From Whitmania pigra (Eukaryota; Annelida; Clitellata; Hirudinida; Haemopidae): DNA of 64,000 nucleotides. Shown piece after piece: positions 36,341 to 46,732 of the stretch. The position numbers and the translations under genes are program-made. Below the pieces are notes generated by a model. It was not told the origin of the DNA, searched no databases, and was given only the letters and a program-made list of their open reading frames with translations. The stretch spans positions 781,001 to 845,000 of the forward strand of contig JAJTWR010000263.1 of assembly GCA_021613335.1 (NCBI GenBank). The letters are read 5' to 3'. How positions within the stretch are numbered: position 1 is the stretch's first letter; each line of letters opens with the position of its first letter.

Positions 36341-37570
36341 AGTGCACAGTTTCAATCGAACGCAAAAGGCACAATTCAACATCCTGCAAATGAAACGCTA
36401 ATGAGAAGCTTTGAACCGAGGAAATTACACTCCACAAAGAAAAGTGTAACTGGTGCAGCTTGGAAGCGAGTAAACCCAATTAACGCCTGAATTTGGAAAA
36501 GATTTCCAGACTCGGGGTTTCTTATTCATCTGTGCATTCGTGCGCGCTGGAGTTAACCTCCTGTGCGTCTTGCATGGAAGCTTTGGCTCCTCGTTGATGT
36601 TGCTCTGAATTTCTTAGTTGAGCTGGAAACGGAACCACAATTGACAACTGGAACGACGGAAGAATAGGCCTGTGAACCGATGAAATAAGAAGAAAAATAC
36701 TGGATGCTCTTCGTTGCTGAAAGACACGATGAAATTGAGGGATTCTCCTTTCTCTTCTTCATGGGGAGACGACGTTTCAAGCAGATTTCGAGCAGTCTTC
36801 CTTGAAAGATCATCAACAAGGAAGACGCAGTTTGTCTAAAATTCGAGGCATGACGACGAGACAAGATCCTCTTCTGTCTGCCATAATTCTTTATCCTGCT
36901 TGGAATCCGTCTTTTCCATGAAAAGTGAGCAACTCTCTTAAGTTTTGAAAAGGATTTCCTTTCCAAGGAACTTGAAGCTTGTGACGTGAGGCAATCGCTC
37001 ACCTCGTTGGAATGTAATTTTGCGCTAGAAGATGGCTTGAGTGTGGCAAACGAGAGACCAAGACACGATTGAGACATTTGGCGAGTTGTTGGTGGAATGC
37101 TTCGTACGAAGAGGGAGGTAAACGATTGGAGAAGTTTTGACGCGAACATCACGAAACAGGCAATAAAATCGATGAAAAAGCTAAAGTTGAAAACTCCGAG
37201 TAGGTTAGAAGCACGTTGGTGTGATTGTCGTGATAGTAACTCGACGATGATTCCAGTGCACGGTGACAGGTGAAGGGAGAGTGCGATGCATGCGAACACG
37301 AGAAGGAAGAAGTTGTGCTGGAGTGGAAACGAACCGGAGGTGGAAAGAGGCGCCACGAAGTAATCAATGTAGGGACTGGTAAGGGAGCAGTGGCTAATGA
37401 CCACGTTCCTCGTCTGGTCGACCACTGGTTTGATGAAGTGCCTCGTGTACTCGGAGCTTCCCTCGACACCACACCTGATTTCTATCATGCTCCTCACGTC
37501 ATGCAAGCACCTCAGAACTGAGCTGACAACCCTGAAGTTTGGAGACAAAATAGGTAGAAAATGTTCTGTC
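36340..37570. other. GC-richer island with a 339-codon minus-strand open frame
   Basis: The block is clearly richer in G and C than its neighbours and holds an open frame 37572-36553 (-). The translation is Ser/Arg-rich with two hydrophobic stretches, shows no known domain, and overlapping frames are also open. I regard coding as unlikely and a regulatory or non-coding conserved island as more likely; both are inference. Confidence 0.25.
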
Positions 37571-37894
37571 ATTTCGATAATAATCTCAATAAAATAACGT
37601 GTCTTCTCTACACGTGTTGCAAGTAATTAAATTAAAAACAAATAATTGAATTAATACGAAATAATTAAATCAATACTAAATAATTGAATATCAACCTGCA
37701 TGCACCCCTGTAGTTCCGGTTCGTAATGAAGTGCTTGAGGTAAGTTTCAATGGCATCTGTGCAGGTGTGTGTAGTGCTCAGTTCCGACATTATGCACTCC
37801 CCAAGACTGTGGTTTGGCATAACTGTCGCGTCAGGAAAAGTCATTAGTTTACCGCTAAACTGATGCTTCTTTAGATGCTGAATGATGTTACTCT

Positions 37895-38032
37895 ATTCAC
37901 GAATAGATTACTTATATTTAATTTATTTTAATTACAGGTAATTCACGAATAAATTACGTATATTTACTTTATTTTAATTACAGGTAATTCACGAATAAAT
38001 TACGTATATTTACTTTATTTTAATTACAGGTA
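37895..38032 (+). repeat. 46-bp tandem repeat, three units
   Basis: Units 37895-37940, 37941-37986 and 37987-38032. The second and third are identical and the first differs at a few bases. Each contains ATTCACGAATA and ends ATTACAGGTA. Confidence 0.9.
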
Positions 38033-38343
38033 ATTGTTATTGTGTTATTAATAATTAAATTACTGCGCAAGATAAAATATCAATTAACATTCTCAAATAA
38101 ATCATTTTCTTTTATCGAAGTCACATTTATCATCGTTGACACACTTTCCAGAGTCAAAATCAACGTTAAAGTTTATTTTTAAATTAAATAAAAATTGTAG
38201 CAACATTTTAACAGTTTTAATGATTTTGAATAACAACTGCTTTCGAATCCATTACAGGCTTTTGTTAATTTAAAGTCTCACGAATTCTAAAACAATTTAC
38301 GAATAAAAGATCTTTTAATAAGCAAGTAATTTTTTAATCATAT

Positions 38344-38647
38344 TGAAATAACCCGGGGGTCCGCAAATAAGTAAGTTAACTAATAAGTTTATTAGAGCAG
38401 GTATTCAGTTAACGGAACTGAATAATAGAAGTTAAACGTTTAAGAAATTGAGGTACTTAAGGATGCAAATGGATATTTGGGCTTCCAAGTCGTCTTGATT
38501 CTCGTTGTTTGTCAGGTGATTATCGAGAATGCTTTTCTGTAGCAAAAATAGATCCCACGTGCCCGGAAAAGATGCCAAATATAATTAAGTATAAATTTAA
38601 TTATAAATATAAACTTAATTAATTTCCAAAAATCTAAGTTTACAACA
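38344..38647 (-). repeat. 3' LTR of the SAP-ORF element
   Basis: 304 bp, identical to 39893-40196. Confidence 0.95.
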
Positions 38648-38658
38648 TTACACCCTCC

Positions 38659-39858
38659 TTAAATCTGTTCGTCCCGAACAGACTGCTGCTCCCCGTGGTA
38701 CTTCGCCAGTCGGCGAATGTGTGCCAGCTTCATTTTTACTCTCGGGACACAATCTCTACCATGGTGCCCATGTATCACCATTGTTTCAATGCGAGCCCGT
38801 CCTCCTCTGGTATCTCTACTAAAACGCTTACTGAAAAAGATCAGCAAAACAACCAACAGCACTAAATGCTCGCCTCGAATCTCCGACGACCTCCGAAGGC
38901 CAGAAAGCCCGCCCTGGCTGAGAACTCCACAAATGAACTCCTCGGATCCAACCTTATCAACCACGTACTCACGACCGCCGAGTACCTCACCGTCAACATT
39001 TCCACTCTTAGTTACAATGACATCCGCAGCTCCAACCTCCACGACATCTACCACTGTATCGAATTCGGCCACCTCCAACTCAAATCGCTTGCCACTGCCC
39101 TCCGAGTCCAGTTCTTCCATTGATTCCTCAACGCGAAGAGGCTCCACTCTGGTCTTTACCAAAGGCCCTCCTTCAATTATTTCCTCGGTTTTCTCCACAA
39201 CCGACACCAACGAGGCAATCGTGCATGGAACTGGCGTGAATTCTTTGGAGTTTGCGAAACTCTCCCTCAGCTCACCGTTGTCCTTATTCTCAACATTGCC
39301 CATCTTTATGGGGAACTCCACTATTGGACTGTCCCTTTCAACTACCAAACTGCCCTCACTTATCTCAGCAAAGGTCACCTCAGCACCGTTTTCCTCACCC
39401 AGCTCTTCACTCAGCTCTTTTCCCGATTCCTCACTGCATGGAAGCAACACTTTGCTTTCTCCCAAAGTTCTTCCATCCACAATTTTATCGGTCTCATTCT
39501 CAACCGAAACCAGTGTGGCAATCGGGTGCACTGCTGATGCTTCAGCTGGCATGATGCTTTTGGTGCTTGTTGGAGTCTCCTTCGGTTGGTAGCTAGTGGC
39601 AGCCTTGTCGGAGGAAACCTCAGTTACCTTTTTCGTGACACCAGTTTCAAAGCTTTTCAATACTTCGGATAATTCATCCCTTAAGATTTTGAAAAACGGA
39701 TTAATAAACAAATAGAGCTCTGGATCTTGCCCTTGTTCTATTATCCACAACTGCAGGCGATCCTGCAATTCTTCCCTGGACCCTTTCGAATCCATTTGCC
39801 TGAACTTAAGCTCACGTCTCATTTCACCAACAGTTAAATCTTCTAAGACCTTGCTCAT
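38659..39858 (-). CDS. SAP-domain protein of a non-autonomous LTR element
   Basis: 399 residues. The start ATG is 35 bases from the 5' LTR and the stop 12 bases from the 3' LTR. Residues 7-41 (LTVGEMRRELKFRQMDSKGS and on) fit a SAP helix-extension-helix motif, a DNA/RNA-binding fold also seen at the N terminus of some LTR-element Gag proteins. Residues about 111-210 and 211-305 are two diverged copies of an acidic repeat, each opening with IA(T/S)LVSV. A hydrophobic segment at 330-343 (GEHLVLLVVLLIFFSK) could span a membrane and is followed by a basic tail. No zinc knuckle or catalytic motif is visible. The best reading is a Gag-like protein, perhaps a fusion of Gag start and a downstream end after deletion of pol. 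A long + frame across the same DNA is a shadow. Confidence 0.7.
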   Translation of the reverse strand: MSKVLEDLTVGEMRRELKFRQMDSKGSREELQDRLQLWIIEQGQDPELYLFINPFFKILRDELSEVLKSFETGVTKKVTEVSSDKAATSYQPKETPTSTKSIMPAEASAVHPIATLVSVENETDKIVDGRTLGESKVLLPCSEESGKELSEELGEENGAEVTFAEISEGSLVVERDSPIVEFPIKMGNVENKDNGELRESFANSKEFTPVPCTIASLVSVVEKTEEIIEGGPLVKTRVEPLRVEESMEELDSEGSGKRFELEVAEFDTVVDVVEVGAADVIVTKSGNVDGEVLGGREYVVDKVGSEEFICGVLSQGGLSGLRRSSEIRGEHLVLLVVLLIFFSKRFSRDTRGGRARIETMVIHGHHGRDCVPRVKMKLAHIRRLAKYHGEQQSVRDEQI

Positions 39859-39892
39859 GACTTACTTTTTGGGATCCCACACCTGACACCAA

Positions 39893-40196
39893 TGAAATAA
39901 CCCGGGGGTCCGCAAATAAGTAAGTTAACTAATAAGTTTATTAGAGCAGGTATTCAGTTAACGGAACTGAATAATAGAAGTTAAACGTTTAAGAAATTGA
40001 GGTACTTAAGGATGCAAATGGATATTTGGGCTTCCAAGTCGTCTTGATTCTCGTTGTTTGTCAGGTGATTATCGAGAATGCTTTTCTGTAGCAAAAATAG
40101 ATCCCACGTGCCCGGAAAAGATGCCAAATATAATTAAGTATAAATTTAATTATAAATATAAACTTAATTAATTTCCAAAAATCTAAGTTTACAACA
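39893..40196 (-). repeat. 5' LTR of the SAP-ORF element
   Basis: 304 bp, identical to 38344-38647. The primer-binding site directly adjoins at 39875-39892. Confidence 0.95.
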
Positions 40197-42330
40197 ATAT
40201 TAATTACCTGTTAATTGTTTGTTAGGTTTTTCATTTAAAATTTAAACAAAAATTTAAAATAAAACAATTCATGAATAAAAGATCTTTTAATAAGCAACTA
40301 ATTCTTTCATAATTTTAATTACCTGTTAATTGTTTGTTGGGTTTTTAATTTACTCTTGAAATCCCTTCGGACTCAAGCTTACTTGAAATTGACATCAACA
40401 ACACTTTCTTGGATCAGGAAGCAAGCACTTAAGTATGACATTTAAATGGCTTTGATTTAAGACATTGTATAGATTCTTGCTGCCATTTTTTAAATCGTTG
40501 ACAATAAAATTAAATGATTATTAAATTTAAGTAATTAAAATTATTTAGTGACACTGAATATAATAGATTAATAGTCAAATTAAAATATTTTTATATCACC
40601 AATTGTTTTTCAATTACCGAACCTTAAAAGAAATAAATAGTTTATTTAAATAAATAAAATAAGGCATAAAGTAGATATGAATGATTTACGAAGGCTATTG
40701 AGTGGAGACGAAAATCAGGGAATCATTGAAGTTTCATCGGAATGAAAATACCCGGATGTTGATGGAATCTATGACTGTTGATGAACGATGAACTCATTGT
40801 GCACCCCTTACTCTGCATTTGTATTCAATACGTTTGTTCTTGATAATATTCAGTTAATTATGCCTTGGTGATGTGTCGGCATAATGGAATGGAAATAAAG
40901 TGTCAATGAAATATCTTTGGATTTCAAAATAAAGCCTAAAATTTTATGCAAAACACGAACAAAAATCTTTTTGTCGGCAGATCTCTGGAGTGCCTCTCAT
41001 GTGATGTGACACTGAGTTATAAATCTACTCCGACTTGAATCTGGAGAGAATTTATCACGAACTTCACGGAAAGATTAATGCGCGGACGAAACAGCAGGAC
41101 CTGAAGAGACATCCTCCTGTTACGACTTCCATCTATTTGCGCTCGGAGACCGGAACTCGAAATTTCTTTTTTCATATTTCTCCAGTCAGCCGAAAACAAT
41201 AAATACATTTTATTTATTTACTTTCAACCCGGTCTCCTTTGTTCACTGAAAGGAGTTTTTTTTTACACCATTCTCTCTCTAGGAAACGTTGGAAGTTCCA
41301 AAGAAAGGTTTCATTTCGAAAGTCCAACAAAAAAATATGAAGTCGGATGGATTTCCTTCGCTGGGAGTTGAGATGGAAAGTGATCAATCCTTATGGAACA
41401 CGTGCGGAAGATGGATGCGTTCCAGGAAATCCTTACGACAAAACAAGAATGTCCATCAAACTCACGTGCGTTTTGCTCCTTGGGATATTTTATTGCAAAT
41501 ATCTGTGGGGCGCATTCGCTTGCATGGTCAGTAGTGCCAATTTTGTTCGACTTATAGAAAATTCTCTAAAATCCACGAAGACCTTCAATTTATTTGCAAC
41601 TTACAATTACAGAATACTTAGAGACATTACCTGGATATTAATAAGAATAAATCTTTAAAGGTGAACATAGTAATAATAGTTAATTTACAATGCATAGCAT
41701 CAGATACGCCTAAATAATCAAGAAAGCGCTAGCATTATGAAGTCGTTAAAGATTGTAATGAATTTCAAGCTTCGTTTATACTTTTAATACTTTTTTGGAA
41801 GGTCACTCGTAAAAATCTGAAAATGATCATCCGTCAAATAATATCGTGAGTGAATGGTACATAAAACAAAAATAAATAAAAAATTATATCAAACGATAAA
41901 TTCAATTTTTGAAATGTTTCGTGAGACAACGTGAAAGAAGAAGGCCTTACATTCGTTTGAATACTAAATAAGCTTATTAAAAGAGAACAGTTTAATAATT
42001 TTTATCTTCAACGTTGTCTTTCACCATTCACTCTTTTTATCATCCACTGAATTTTGTTGCTTATTCAAAAAATCTCACTAATTTGCGATAGTCAGGACAC
42101 GAAACAAGGTAATGTATGCAAATGTGATGCAATCAACAAAGTAACATCGTCTCTCTTTCTCCGTGTTGGCAGCCATCTTGCTTGCGTCACATGAAATTAT
42201 TTTCAAATATATTTTTTGTACGAAATGTGGTTAATAAAATTGCGTTAACTTGAAATAAATATGACGATAGTGAATGCACAGCAATAATATTTAATAGATA
42301 ATATAATACATAAAAAATGGCTTATAAATC
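40197..42330. other. gene desert segment
   Basis: 40260-40310 repeats 38290-38335 (AATAAAAGATCTTTTAATAA), so the SAP-ORF element landed next to an older local repeat. A GC-richer island lies at about 40980-41560. A CAGCCATCTTGCTTGCGTCA stretch lies at 42175-42195. No gene recognised. Confidence 0.4.
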
Positions 42331-42420
42331 TTATAATATAATATAATATATAATATAATATAATATAATAATATAATATAATATAATATAATATAATATA
42401 ATATAATATAATATAATATA
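42331..42420. repeat. (ATAAT)n pentanucleotide array
   Basis: About 18 units of ATAAT with one or two irregularities. Confidence 0.9.
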
Positions 42421-43074
42421 AATCATATAATGACTGAACGGAAATTACAAGAAAAGATCAATTTAGAAAGATTTCTATGCAAGTATATGCTTCTACAAAT
42501 AATTCCCAAAGAATTGCACGGGAATAAAGAATGAGTAAGAATGAGTGTCCAATGCATGAATGACTGAATGAGTGATTGAACTTCAGGCATGAGTTGGTGT
42601 CTTAAGCTGCATTTAAAGCCTTTCATGATTATTATATCCAAACTCTAAAAAATGAGCAAGGATAACATTTCCAATGTCTAGCACAATAATCAACTCCCAA
42701 TCATGGCAGCATCAATGAAATATGGATAACATAATTAACAATGGATCTTAAATTTAAAATTTAATCCCAAAACCTACAAATTCAACTCCAGTCGAGCAAT
42801 TAGACTAAATAATTCTGAAATAATTCATGCATCCGCTATCGAATTCTTCGATATCAGTAAAACTAGCAGAGCATGACGGCAGCTCATGCGTGAAGTTCGT
42901 TATTAGTCGATGTTGCACTTCGTTGCCTCGTGGATATCAGCCCGCTCTGGTCAACATTAGAAATCGTTTCAAACTTAACGAAGCGTGGACTCAGGAACAC
43001 TCAACTGATTCCCCGTCATCCCCATAACCGTCATCGTCATCATCAGCAGTTGATTCTGTTTTTAAATTTGTAAA
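42421..43074. other. spacer, no gene recognised
   Basis: AT-rich. Short open frames lack family signals. Confidence 0.4.
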
Positions 43075-43436
43075 TCATCATCATCATCATCATCACCATC
43101 ACCATCACCATCACATCACCATCACCATCACCATCACCATCACCATCACCATCACCATCACCATCACCATCACCATCACCATCACATCACCATCACCATC
43201 CACCATCACCATCACCATCACCATCACCATCACCATCACCATCACCATCACCATCACCATCACCATCACCATCACCATCACCATCACCATCACCATCACC
43301 ATCACCATCACCATCACCATCACCATCACCATCACCATCACCATCACCATCACCATCACCATCACCATCACCATCACCATCCACCATCACCATCACCATC
43401 ATCATCATCATCATCATCATCTCATCATCATCATCC

Positions 43437-43494
<58 letters not shown>

Positions 43495-43497
43495 TAT
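43075..43497. repeat. (CACCAT)n array with (CATCAT)n flanks
   Basis: Long, nearly perfect hexanucleotide CACCAT array interrupted at about 43113, 43184, 43200 and 43381, with CAT triplet runs at both edges. Open frames in both strands here (Met-Val and Asp-Gly repeats) are artefacts of the repeat. Confidence 0.95.
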
Positions 43498-43970
43498 CAG
43501 CACCACCTTACACAAAATAACAACCTCACCATTGACATCGTCATCATTCCCACCGCCGTATCTTCCATCCCTCTTTCAACCCTCTGCACATCTTCCATTT
43601 TATCTGTTCGTGTAGCTATTTTCAGTGCACGAGTACTTTTACATTGAAAATTATGAATTTACATTTTATTTTTTAAATTCTATTTGACAGTCAGGAATGG
43701 GAAAAAATATTCAATTTCTCTTAATTCACATCGAAGAAACTCATCTTCCTCCTCATCCTCATTTCCAAAAAAAAAAGAGCAGACACCATCTGTCCTATCG
43801 AGCGATTTTTAATTTGCAGTTTTATGACTGGCTGGACTGGATGATGCTCTGATCAATATCAACCTGAACTTACACTCTGGGGAACTGAAACCAATAAGAG
43901 ATCCCCAGTAGTAAATGTCCGTGATACTTGGAATGAAATGTATTCGAGCTACTTGATGGTATGTAAGGGT

Positions 43971-44040
43971 ATTCAAGGGTATTCAAGGGTATTCAAGGGT
44001 ATTCAAGGGTATTCAAGGGTATTCGAGGGTATTCAAGGAT
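43971..44040. repeat. decanucleotide ATTCAAGGGT array, seven units
   Basis: Seven tandem units; the sixth and seventh each differ by one base. Confidence 0.95.
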
Positions 44041-46019
44041 ATTTTCTTGTAAGTCTTAAGGAATGATAGCAACCCAATTTCTACTTACAACTTTTAATTC
44101 ATCTAATATCAGGTCTCCATCGCTACAATTCAAGAAATATTTAGGTGATAATTTCAGAAAAAAATCAGAAATCATTTGCGTCAAACAATTGTAAAATTTG
44201 ATTGTTCAAATTTTCAATAATTTAATTTAACACACTTTTTAAATCAAAGTTGTTCGTGATTTTCTGACCTCTTTGAACCTCGGTAAGTTCGTGTGAAGTG
44301 AGTGGAGTGAGTGAGGCATTTATAAGGTTGTATATAAGGTGCTGCATTCCTGCAATTCCAGTAATTGTAATTGTAGCACCTGCACATTATTTTAGTCCTC
44401 GTCCAAAAGTTATTATGGCTCTCGCATCCTTGACCGTAGCTCAATGTAAGAACAAGTCAGCGTCACATGTTTTTACTTAATTTTGTGCAAATATTTTTTT
44501 TTTGTGCAAATCAATCTTTGTTCAATTTCTGTTCCAATCAGGAGAATGAAAACCTTACAGGAAAATTTAATGTTCACTGCATTCCAAAAACACCACGAAG
44601 AATTTCATCGATGGAAGCGAAGGAGCGGAATTGATGAAATCGCACCCTTCAGATCGACGTCAGTGAGGACTAAATTGCAGGTCCCTGGAAATGAACGTCA
44701 ATGAAATGGAGAGAGAGTGAAGCGTTCAGAGAGAGGAGATGATATTAGATTTAAAGGAGAAGCTGAAACCCGGTGGCTGGGGGAGCTCAGAGGAGCCCCA
44801 AAGTCGGGAGATAAAAATTTTATTTTATTCGTCAGGGTGCAGATTTTAAGGGCATCCACATTTAACTTGAATGCTTCACTTAATACCAGAGGATGGTGGA
44901 ACTTAAGTAAAAGTCTGCCATCAATGAAATACTTCGACTAATTTAACGACTTTTCCATCTCCTCAGTTTAAGAATTCAAATTGGAAACAAATTAGAATCG
45001 TGGACAACGGTTTTGTTACTTATCAGCTCTTACATCGTTAATGTTTTCATTATAATTTTGATTATTTATTACGTTATTATTATTGTTCCTATTACAAACC
45101 GATTAATTATAATATAAATTATTATTATAATTGTTATTATTGTTATCGCAATGTTAGGTAAGAATTTCCTGGTAGTAAAACTTTAATTAAATTAAAATAA
45201 TTTAATCGAATACACAGAAACTCTACACAGGGCCTAGTAAGTTAATTATTTTGATAAACATCTTCAATATTATGCTAGAGGCTATCACCTCATCCGCAGA
45301 TAATAAAATGCTTTGCTCCAATAGCTTATCTGAAGTTGTGAGGCTTAAAAAACATTGAAGCGAAAATAAAAATAATAATTTCAATGTTAGCATGTTAATG
45401 AAAATAAAAATAATAATTTCAATGTTAGCATGTTAACAGGATAAACCCACGAGAAGCTTTCGTCAGACTGTAGTGTTAAAAAGTAAAACAATTTTTAAAA
45501 TGCAAAATGAATCCATTTTAAACTTCCAAAGGAATCATCTAAAAATGACTCGTAAGCGAAACGAGCATGATGGAGTGCCAAATGAATTTCATGAATTTCT
45601 TTTTAATAGGAAATAATAATTTTGTCATATCTTTTGGAAAATATAAGTTCCGAGTATATATATATAATCTATATTATTATTATATATCAAGTTTTTATCT
45701 CTCACTCACTCACTTTTTTAAATCACTTTCAAACTATTCAATTCAACTACATGCAACTCCAATTCAATTTCGAACTACTTTTAAAAAACAAACTTTCATC
45801 GCAGACGACAAACACAAACGCGCGTTCGGTCGGCATCCTAAACAAACAACCGAACTAAAATCTCAAATATGGCCACACACCGGAAGCCAGAATTTATTTA
45901 AAATTATTTCAACAAAAATTATTTAATGAATTCAACAATTTAAACAATGTTTAAATCTCGATTTAAAGAATATTTACAACAATAAGTTGTAATTTCTTTA
46001 GATTAAACTCTACATCAAG
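44041..46019. other. gene desert segment
   Basis: A mildly GC-richer stretch lies at 44260-44950. A 37-bp near-tandem duplication occurs at 45362-45436 (AATTTCAATGTTAGCATGTT words). No gene recognised. Confidence 0.4.
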
Positions 46020-46275
46020 CGGTGGCGGATCTGGAACACTTTGGCGGGTGGGGTCACAGACTCACTAAAACCAGAACTAAAACCATTTTAGGAGAAGGGG
46101 GAGCACATCTAGTAAAATTTTCGTTCAAAGAGGTAAATTATTGAAATAATTTAAACAAATTTTAAATAGACTTAATTGTAATTTACATTTTTTATTAATT
46201 TTTATTTTGTATTAGATTTTTTTTTATATTTTCCAAAGGGCCATGGCGACACTATCTCCCCTAAATCCGCCACTG
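46020..46275. mobile_element. short hAT-like MITE
   Basis: The ends are CGGTGGCGGATCTGG at 46020 and, as complement from 46275, CAGTGGCGGATTTAGG. The flanks ACATCAAG and ACATCTGT share the first five of eight bases, a weak target duplication. There is no ORF, and the 256-bp size fits a non-autonomous MITE. Confidence 0.6.
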
Positions 46276-46561
46276 ACATCTGTAAGAAATTGTAAAAATC
46301 TTTTAATAAATATTATGGAAAGTGAAAATTTCCAAAAAGTCATTGAATTAACATTCAAATGTCAGTAAAAATAAAATTTAAATTTATTACAAGCGTCAAT
46401 TTATAAAGAAAAACAAATTTCTAAACATGAAATTTGAACAAGTTATTATCGTCAACTAATCTATAGAGAAGAATGAATAATTTTATTATGGTCATAATCT
46501 ATTAACGAAAGGCAGGCGAGTCAAGAGCCAAGGTTCGACTAAAAGCAGATGGAGGTAACTT

Positions 46562-46703
46562 ACTGGTTATCGTATTCCTCCTGGAACAAGGGACGGAGTA
46601 GATGATGTATTTCCCAATGTGCAATCTCAAGTGGTGGATGGCAATTGGGTCCTGGCTGCACTTTAGCATCAGTTGCTGGTAGCAGGCGTTGGCACGATCC
46701 CAC
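46562..46703 (-). other. candidate exon, unidentified
   Basis: On the minus strand, TATCCATCAG could act as an acceptor before an open stretch starting EWDRANACYQQLMLKCSQDP. It ends at a consensus donor GTAAGT (complement at 46557-46562). The stretch is GC-richer and protein-like, but no neighbouring exons or family were identified. Confidence 0.25.
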
Positions 46704-46732
46704 TCCCTGATGGATAATTTATTCCTTCTCAT

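Larger units (their letters stand above)
38344..40196 (-). mobile_element. non-autonomous LTR element with a single SAP-domain ORF
   Basis: Two LTRs of 304 bp, identical by eye, at 38344-38647 and 39893-40196 (TG...CA), flanked by ATAT on both sides. Read on the minus strand, the 5' LTR is followed by a primer-binding site TGGTGTCAGGTGTGGGAT (39875-39892) that complements the 3' end of leucine tRNAs. The 3' LTR is preceded by a purine tract AAGGAGGGTG. The 1.2-kb interior is almost entirely one ORF. No protease, RT or integrase is present, so it must be mobilised in trans. Identical LTRs indicate recent insertion. Confidence 0.9.

Noticed and set aside
36553..37572. 339-codon minus-strand ORF
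   Set aside because: Ser/Arg-rich, no domain, other frames also open in the same GC-richer block. Kept only as an island, not called as a gene.
38717..39592. 291-codon + strand ORF opposite the SAP protein
   Set aside because: Antisense shadow of the 399-codon SAP ORF. Ser/Pro/Thr-rich as expected from the complement of an acidic repeat protein.
43111..43420. Met-Val and Asp-Gly repeat ORFs
   Set aside because: Pure translation of the CACCAT array.
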